NCBI GenBank assembly: GCA_030018645.1
Contig: JASEHX010000063.1
Coordinates: 1 to 7,577 of the forward strand
Reading direction: 5' to 3'
Origin: Candidatus Margulisiibacteriota bacterium
GTDB lineage: Bacteria > Margulisbacteria > WOR-1 > O2-12-FULL-45-9
Length of the DNA: 7,577 bases
In this document: piece after piece, positions 5,010 through 7,577 of the stretch
How positions within the stretch are numbered: the stretch's first letter is position 1
How the letters are laid out: the number at the start of each line of letters is the position of its first letter
Made by a program: the position numbers and the translations under genes
Notes under the pieces: generated by a model
Told to the model about the DNA's origin: nothing
Database searches by the model: none
Seen by the model: only the letters and a program-made list of their open reading frames with translations

Positions 5010-6266
5010 ATGTCTAAAATTGTCCATAAATACGGCGGAACCTCGGTTGGCACCCCGGAGAAGATTAAAAATGTTGCCCGGCGGGTGAAAAGAGTCCATG
5101 ACCTAGGCAATGAGGTAGTAGTGATCGTTTCCGCCATGGGGCACACGACCGATGAATTGATCAACCTCATGCACCAGGTTTCTGACACTCCCAATCCCCG
5201 CGAATACGACATGCTGGTTTCCACCGGCGAGCAGGTTTCAGCGGCGCTTTTAGCCATGGCATTACAGTCCATTGGCTGTCCGGCAGTTTCTTTAACCGGC
5301 GGCCAGGCAGGAGTAGTTACCGAAGATATTTATAAAAAGGCCCGCATCAAAGATATCAAGCTTGGCCGGGTCAAAGAAGAACTAAACAAAGGCAAAGTAG
5401 TTGTGATTACCGGCTTCCAGGGCATTGACAGCAAAGGCGACATTATTACCATTGGCCGGGGAGGGTCGGATACTTCGGCGGTGGCGGTGGCGGCTGCCCT
5501 TAAGGCGGATGTTTGCGACATTTATACCGATGTGGACGGAGTATATACCACTGACCCGCGGATTGCGCCGGATGCCCGCAAATTAGAAAACATTTCCTAC
5601 GAAGAGATGCTGGAGTTAGCCAGTTTAGGCGCCCAAGTATTGCATCCTCGTTCGGTGGAATGCGCCAGCATTTACGGCATAACTATTCATCTGCGTTCGA
5701 GCTTGAAAGAAGACGAAGGAACCCATATTACTAGTGCTTCGAAGCTCGAAGAGCGAAGAAGCAAGGAGGCATCGAAAATGGAAAAAAAAGAAGCGGTGCG
5801 GGGGATTGCACTGGATGAAAATATTGCCAAGATCGGCATTTTGAAAGTGCCGGATAAACCGGGTACGGCGGCCAAGATTTTCGGGGCGCTGGCGGTTGAA
5901 AAGATCAATGTTGATATGATTGTCCAATCTATCCACTTACAAGGGACATTGGCCGATATGGCCTTTACCGTTGACCGCCCCGAACTGAAAAAAGCAGTAG
6001 AAGTAACCGAAAGAGTTGCCAAAGAATTAAAAGCCGGCAGTGTTGTTTCTGATTCCGATGTCTGCAAGGTTTCTTTGGTCGGCATTGGGATGGTCAGCCA
6101 ACCTGGGACCGCGGCTAAAATGTTTGCAGCGCTTTCAAAAGAGAAGATCAATATCCACATGATCACGACTTCCGAGATTAAAATATCCTGCGTGGTCAAA
6201 AAGGAATCAGGTAAAAAAGCAGTGCTGGCGCTGCATCAAGCGTTTGGGTTGGAGAAGGTTGCATAA
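5010..6266 (+). CDS. lysC: Aspartokinase (aspartate kinase) with two ACT domains
   Basis: Aspartokinase phosphorylates L-aspartate with ATP, the first step toward lysine, threonine, methionine and, in many bacteria, diaminopimelate. The 418 residues are normal for a monofunctional enzyme. The kinase domain shows KYGGTSVG (7-14), STGEQVS (71-77), GRGGSDTSA (149-157), YTDVDGVYTTDPR (172-184) and LGAQVLHPRSVE (206-217). Two ACT domains follow: AKIGILKVPDKPGTAAKIF and VSLVGIGMVSQPGTAAKMF, the latter with the regulatory-type INIHMITTSEIKIS segment. These normally bind lysine or threonine for feedback inhibition. The linker between kinase and ACT parts (residues about 243-256) is unusually charged and encoded by a nested hairpin. 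Translation probably starts on a leaderless transcript. An internal SD and ATG may also yield the ACT half alone. plsY follows after 5 bases. Which amino acid inhibits it cannot be told from sequence. Confidence 0.95.
   Translation: MSKIVHKYGGTSVGTPEKIKNVARRVKRVHDLGNEVVVIVSAMGHTTDELINLMHQVSDTPNPREYDMLVSTGEQVSAALLAMALQSIGCPAVSLTGGQAGVVTEDIYKKARIKDIKLGRVKEELNKGKVVVITGFQGIDSKGDIITIGRGGSDTSAVAVAAALKADVCDIYTDVDGVYTTDPRIAPDARKLENISYEEMLELASLGAQVLHPRSVECASIYGITIHLRSSLKEDEGTHITSASKLEERRSKEASKMEKKEAVRGIALDENIAKIGILKVPDKPGTAAKIFGALAVEKINVDMIVQSIHLQGTLADMAFTVDRPELKKAVEVTERVAKELKAGSVVSDSDVCKVSLVGIGMVSQPGTAAKMFAALSKEKINIHMITTSEIKISCVVKKESGKKAVLALHQAFGLEKVA
5736..5762 (+). repeat. Nested symmetric inverted repeat in the aspartokinase linker
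   Basis: The outer arms GCTTC (5736-5740) and GAAGC (5758-5762) pair, as do the inner arms GCTC (5744-5747) and GAGC (5751-5754). Three GAA triplets fill the two internal-loop sides and the tip. The 27 bases encode nine in-frame codons (A243 to S251) of the kinase-ACT linker and end directly at the internal AAGGAGG. It may be a small inserted palindromic element. Confidence 0.55.
5763..5769 (+). promoter_or_regulatory. Internal ribosome binding site within aspartokinase
   Basis: AAGGAGG, a full SD match, lies 8 bases before the in-frame ATG at 5778. It is as strong as any SD site in the window and is well placed for internal initiation. Confidence 0.6.
5778..6266 (+). CDS. Predicted aspartokinase beta subunit (ACT domains only), from internal start
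   Basis: The in-frame ATG at codon 257 of aspartokinase, with AAGGAGG 8 bases upstream, would give a 162-residue protein starting MEKKEAVRGIALDE and holding both ACT domains but no kinase domain. Internal in-frame starts of this kind are established for lysine-sensitive aspartokinases of Bacillus subtilis and Corynebacterium glutamicum, where alpha and beta subunits form a heterotetramer and the beta part binds the inhibitor. Here the position, between kinase and ACT regions, and the signal strength fit that model. A hairpin (5736-5762) directly upstream could affect access to the SD. This is a prediction from the signal; the ORF itself is shared with the full-length gene. Confidence 0.5.
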   Translation: MEKKEAVRGIALDENIAKIGILKVPDKPGTAAKIFGALAVEKINVDMIVQSIHLQGTLADMAFTVDRPELKKAVEVTERVAKELKAGSVVSDSDVCKVSLVGIGMVSQPGTAAKMFAALSKEKINIHMITTSEIKISCVVKKESGKKAVLALHQAFGLEKVA

Positions 6267-6271
6267 TTGGT

Positions 6272-6880
6272 ATGCCGGTTATTTTGACCATTGTTTTTGC
6301 TTATCTCCTCGGCTCCATCCCCTTCAGCCATCTCTTTCCTCGTCTGAAAGGTCATGATATCCGCCATAAAGGCACCAAAAATGTGGGGGCGACGAATGCT
6401 TTGGTGGTAGCTGGTCCGATCATTGGGACTTTAGCTTTGATCGGCGATATCGGCAAAGGATTTTTGGCGGTGATGCTGGCCAAATATTTCATACCGGATG
6501 CTCACTGGCTGCCGGTACTCTGCGGAATTTTAGCCGTAGCGGGCCATGACTTTTCCATTTTCTTGAAATTCAAAGGCGGCAAAGGGGTTGCAACCACCGG
6601 CGGCGCTTGGCTGGCGCTTGATCCCATCCTGACTTCTCTTTTTATCCTGCTTTGGGGACTGCTGATCATTACTACCCGCTATTTCATCATGTCGACTGTT
6701 ATCATTTTTGCCTTGATACCGGTTCTACTGCTGGTCTTTAACCGGGGGATCGAATTGGTCATGTTTGCGGTGCTGACTTTTATTTTAGCGGCAGTTGCCC
6801 ACTGCAAAGACATCTCCCGCTTTTTTTCCGGCAAAGAGCTTAATACTTCCGAGGCATTGAGGCACTACCTCGCTAAGTGA
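6272..6880 (+). CDS. plsY: Acyl-phosphate:glycerol-3-phosphate acyltransferase PlsY
   Basis: PlsY transfers an acyl chain from acyl-phosphate (made by PlsX) to glycerol-3-phosphate, giving lysophosphatidate, the first step of membrane phospholipid synthesis in most bacteria. It is an inner-membrane protein. The 202-residue length fits the family. Motifs include LLGSIPFS (12-19) near the first helix, GTKNVGATN (34-42), a variant of the phosphate-binding GSGNxGATN loop, DIGKG (59-63), and GHDFSIFLKFKGGKGVAT (91-108). Several further hydrophobic helices follow, about 81-92, 119-134, 138-156 and 160-172. The gene lies 5 bases after aspartokinase and has only a weak, distant SD (GGAGAAGG, 6251-6258), so it probably relies on coupling with that gene. 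The last codons overlap the -35 region and extended -10 of a promoter for the downstream tRNA. Confidence 0.95.
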   Translation: MPVILTIVFAYLLGSIPFSHLFPRLKGHDIRHKGTKNVGATNALVVAGPIIGTLALIGDIGKGFLAVMLAKYFIPDAHWLPVLCGILAVAGHDFSIFLKFKGGKGVATTGGAWLALDPILTSLFILLWGLLIITTRYFIMSTVIIFALIPVLLLVFNRGIELVMFAVLTFILAAVAHCKDISRFFSGKELNTSEALRHYLAK

Positions 6881-6886
6881 TATAAT
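6857..6886 (+). promoter_or_regulatory. Predicted promoter of the tRNA-Pro gene
   Basis: TTGAGG (6857-6862), an 18-base spacer and TATAAT (6881-6886) with an extended TGA make the best -35/-10 pair in the window. It overlaps the end of plsY. The expected start near 6893 gives about 80 bases of leader, containing the TTTGTCA array, before the mature tRNA. Confidence 0.55.
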
Positions 6887-6902
6887 CGGGAAAGACCATA
6901 AA

Positions 6903-6930
6903 TTTGTCATTTGTCATTTGTCATTTGTTT
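6903..6930. repeat. Heptanucleotide tandem array between plsY and tRNA-Pro
   Basis: Three perfect TTTGTCA units (6903-6923) are followed by a decayed TTTGTTT (6924-6930). It is intergenic, in the probable leader of the tRNA transcript. Read on the minus strand and shifted in phase, the unit is AAATGAC, similar to the units of the other two arrays. Confidence 0.85.
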
Positions 6931-6946
6931 ATTACTGCGAAACAGT

Positions 6947-6961
6947 CGGGGCGTAGCTTAG
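6947..6961 (+). other. tRNA 5'-half-like fragment
   Basis: CGGGGCGTAGCTTAG resembles the acceptor 5' strand and start of the D arm of a tRNA. It matches the first 15 bases of the tRNA-Pro downstream at 11 positions, offset by 26 bases. No matching 3' part follows, so it is not a tRNA. It may be a leftover of a recombined or duplicated tRNA gene, or chance. Confidence 0.35.
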
Positions 6962-6972
6962 TCCCGAGAAAT

Positions 6973-7046
6973 CGGAGCATGGCTCAGCTTGGTAGAGCGC
7001 CTGGTTCGGGACCAGGAGGTCGTGGGTTCGAATCCCGCTGCTCCGA
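6973..7046 (+). tRNA. tRNA-Pro (anticodon CGG)
   Basis: The 74 bases fold as a full cloverleaf. The acceptor CGGAGCA pairs with TGCTCCG, with discriminator A. The D stem is GCTC/GAGC. The anticodon stem CCTGG/CCAGG holds loop TTCGGGA, giving anticodon CGG, which reads CCG proline codons. The T stem GTGGG/CCCGC holds loop TTCGAAT. The C1:G72 pair and discriminator A73 are typical of bacterial tRNA-Pro. CCA is not encoded and must be added. The stem can be extended by four pairs into the flanks. Confidence 0.97.
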
Positions 7047-7053
7047 TTTTTTT
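7047..7053 (+). terminator. T-run following the tRNA, possible terminator
   Basis: Seven T residues directly follow the discriminator base. The acceptor stem can be extended by T6972:A7046 and A6969-A6971 with T7047-T7049, so the whole tRNA forms a closed helix ending in a T-run. This could end transcription, but no separate terminator hairpin is present. Confidence 0.35.
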
Positions 7054-7066
7054 AAACTTATTTTCA

Positions 7067-7075
7067 TGCTATAAT
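7067..7075 (+). promoter_or_regulatory. Predicted extended -10 promoter of the DUF4258/DUF2283 pair
   Basis: TGCTATAAT lies 10 bases before the GTG start at 7086, with no SD site. The expected leader is about 4 bases. The same nine-base box occurs before mntA and ask. Confidence 0.6.
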
Positions 7076-7085
7076 TAAATTACCA

Positions 7086-7355
7086 GTGAAACCAATAGAG
7101 TTTTCTCAACATGCACTAGACCAGCTTGCAGATAGAGGAGCGACAAAAGAAGAAGTTATTCGGGCTATTGAACAAGGAGAAGAAGTTCCTGCCAAGAAAG
7201 GACGTACAGCATTTCGGAAGAATTTTTCTTTTGAATCTAAATGGAAAGGGAAATTTTACGAAGTAAAACAGGTAATGCCTATTGTTGTTGATGAAAACGA
7301 TAAGTATGTTGTTATCACTGTCTTTACCTATTATTTTGGAGGTGAAAGTAAATGA
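7086..7355 (+). CDS. DUF4258 family protein, probable toxin-like partner
   Basis: This 89-residue protein matches the DUF4258 family: FSQHALDQLADRGATKEEV (residues 6-24) is the usual opening with a conserved His9 and Arg17, followed by GEEVPAKKGRTAFRKNF (31-47) and a C-terminal strand-rich part, YVVITVFTYYF. Its biochemical role is not established to my knowledge. Many members sit next to a DUF2283 gene, as here, and the pair is often regarded as a possible toxin-antitoxin module. The start is GTG at 7086; it fits the family N-terminus, has no SD site and follows TGCTATAAT by 10 bases. The stop overlaps the next ATG by 4 bases (ATGA). The codons are A+T-richer than those of plsY. The family call is fairly firm; the toxin role is inference. 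Confidence 0.8.
   Translation: MKPIEFSQHALDQLADRGATKEEVIRAIEQGEEVPAKKGRTAFRKNFSFESKWKGKFYEVKQVMPIVVDENDKYVVITVFTYYFGGESK
7338..7344 (+). promoter_or_regulatory. Ribosome binding site of the DUF2283 gene
   Basis: GGAGGTG lies inside the end of the DUF4258 gene, 7 bases before ATG 7352. It is strong, in contrast to the SD-free start of the first gene of the pair. Confidence 0.75.
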
Positions 7356-7567
7356 AAATTAAATATGACGATAAAGTTGACGCCGCCTATATTTTATTTA
7401 AAGAAGGGCCAACATCAGTGACCACAACCCGAATTACAGAAGACATAGCGGTTGATTTTGGTCCAAGTGAAGAAATTGTCGGGATTGAAGTGTTGGACGC
7501 GTCCAAGCATTTAGGCTTAAATCCTAAAAAACCCAAAGTTACTTTAGAAAATCTTGTTTCAGCATGA
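7352..7567 (+). CDS. DUF2283 family protein, probable partner of DUF4258
   Basis: This 71-residue protein matches DUF2283: it opens MKIKYDDKVDAAYILF with the typical Y-D-x3-D-A-x-Y-I pattern (residues 5-14), followed by ITEDIAVDFGPSEEIVGIEVLDASKHLG (28-55), the family's core strands. Its length is typical. It overlaps the DUF4258 gene by 4 bases (ATGA) and has its own SD (GGAGGTG, 7338-7344), so the two are almost certainly co-transcribed and translationally coupled. By analogy with the usual order and size it could be the antitoxin, but no DNA-binding domain is apparent and I know of no proven function. Only ten bases follow its stop in the window, so no terminator can be assessed. Confidence 0.8.
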   Translation: MKIKYDDKVDAAYILFKEGPTSVTTTRITEDIAVDFGPSEEIVGIEVLDASKHLGLNPKKPKVTLENLVSA

Positions 7568-7577
7568 TATCTTATTA

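Noticed and set aside
5687..6199. Minus-strand ORF of 170 codons opposite aspartokinase
   Set aside because: It is antisense to conserved ACT-domain coding sequence and has no recognisable domain or start signal.

Overview
The window reads as bacterial chromosome of moderate G+C from an organism I cannot name securely. Four open transcription units begin with a start codon only 5 to 13 bases after a TATAAT box and lack a Shine-Dalgarno (SD) site. Heptanucleotide tandem arrays occur three times. An exported lipoprotein has a long Thr/Ser linker behind its lipobox. Together these recall uncultured lineages related to Cyanobacteria, such as the Margulisbacteria/WOR-1 group. This placement is an inference and low-confidence; no rRNA or other firm marker is present.

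Layout. Bases 1-596 (minus) hold the N-terminal part of a pabB gene for folate biosynthesis. It starts at GTG, runs off the left edge, and contains an in-frame six-unit heptamer array. Bases 731-1340 (plus) hold a two-gene MNT/HEPN (MntA/HepT) toxin-antitoxin module with all its signature residues. It abuts, tail to tail, a 58-codon remnant of a major facilitator transporter (1333-1509, minus). Bases 1578-4989 form a two-gene unit: a secreted BtuF/FhuD-type periplasmic binding protein, then a large subtilisin-like lipoprotein with a PEGA domain and an unrecognised Cys-containing C-terminus. Bases 5010-6880 hold aspartokinase followed by the phospholipid acyltransferase gene plsY. Bases 6881-7085 carry a promoter, a heptamer array, a partial tRNA-like 5' half and a tRNA-Pro(CGG) gene. 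Bases 7086-7567 hold a DUF4258/DUF2283 pair, probably another toxin-antitoxin-like module.

How it works together. The core metabolic genes (pabB, ask, plsY, tRNA-Pro) are housekeeping. The two small paired modules look like accessory additions; the first replaced most of a transporter gene. The most interesting features are: (1) a split in translation signals, with first genes apparently leaderless and second genes carrying strong SD sites; (2) a strong internal SD and in-frame ATG inside aspartokinase, directly after a nested hairpin, predicting a separate ACT-domain beta subunit; and (3) three heptamer arrays with related unit sequences, two of them translated in frame.
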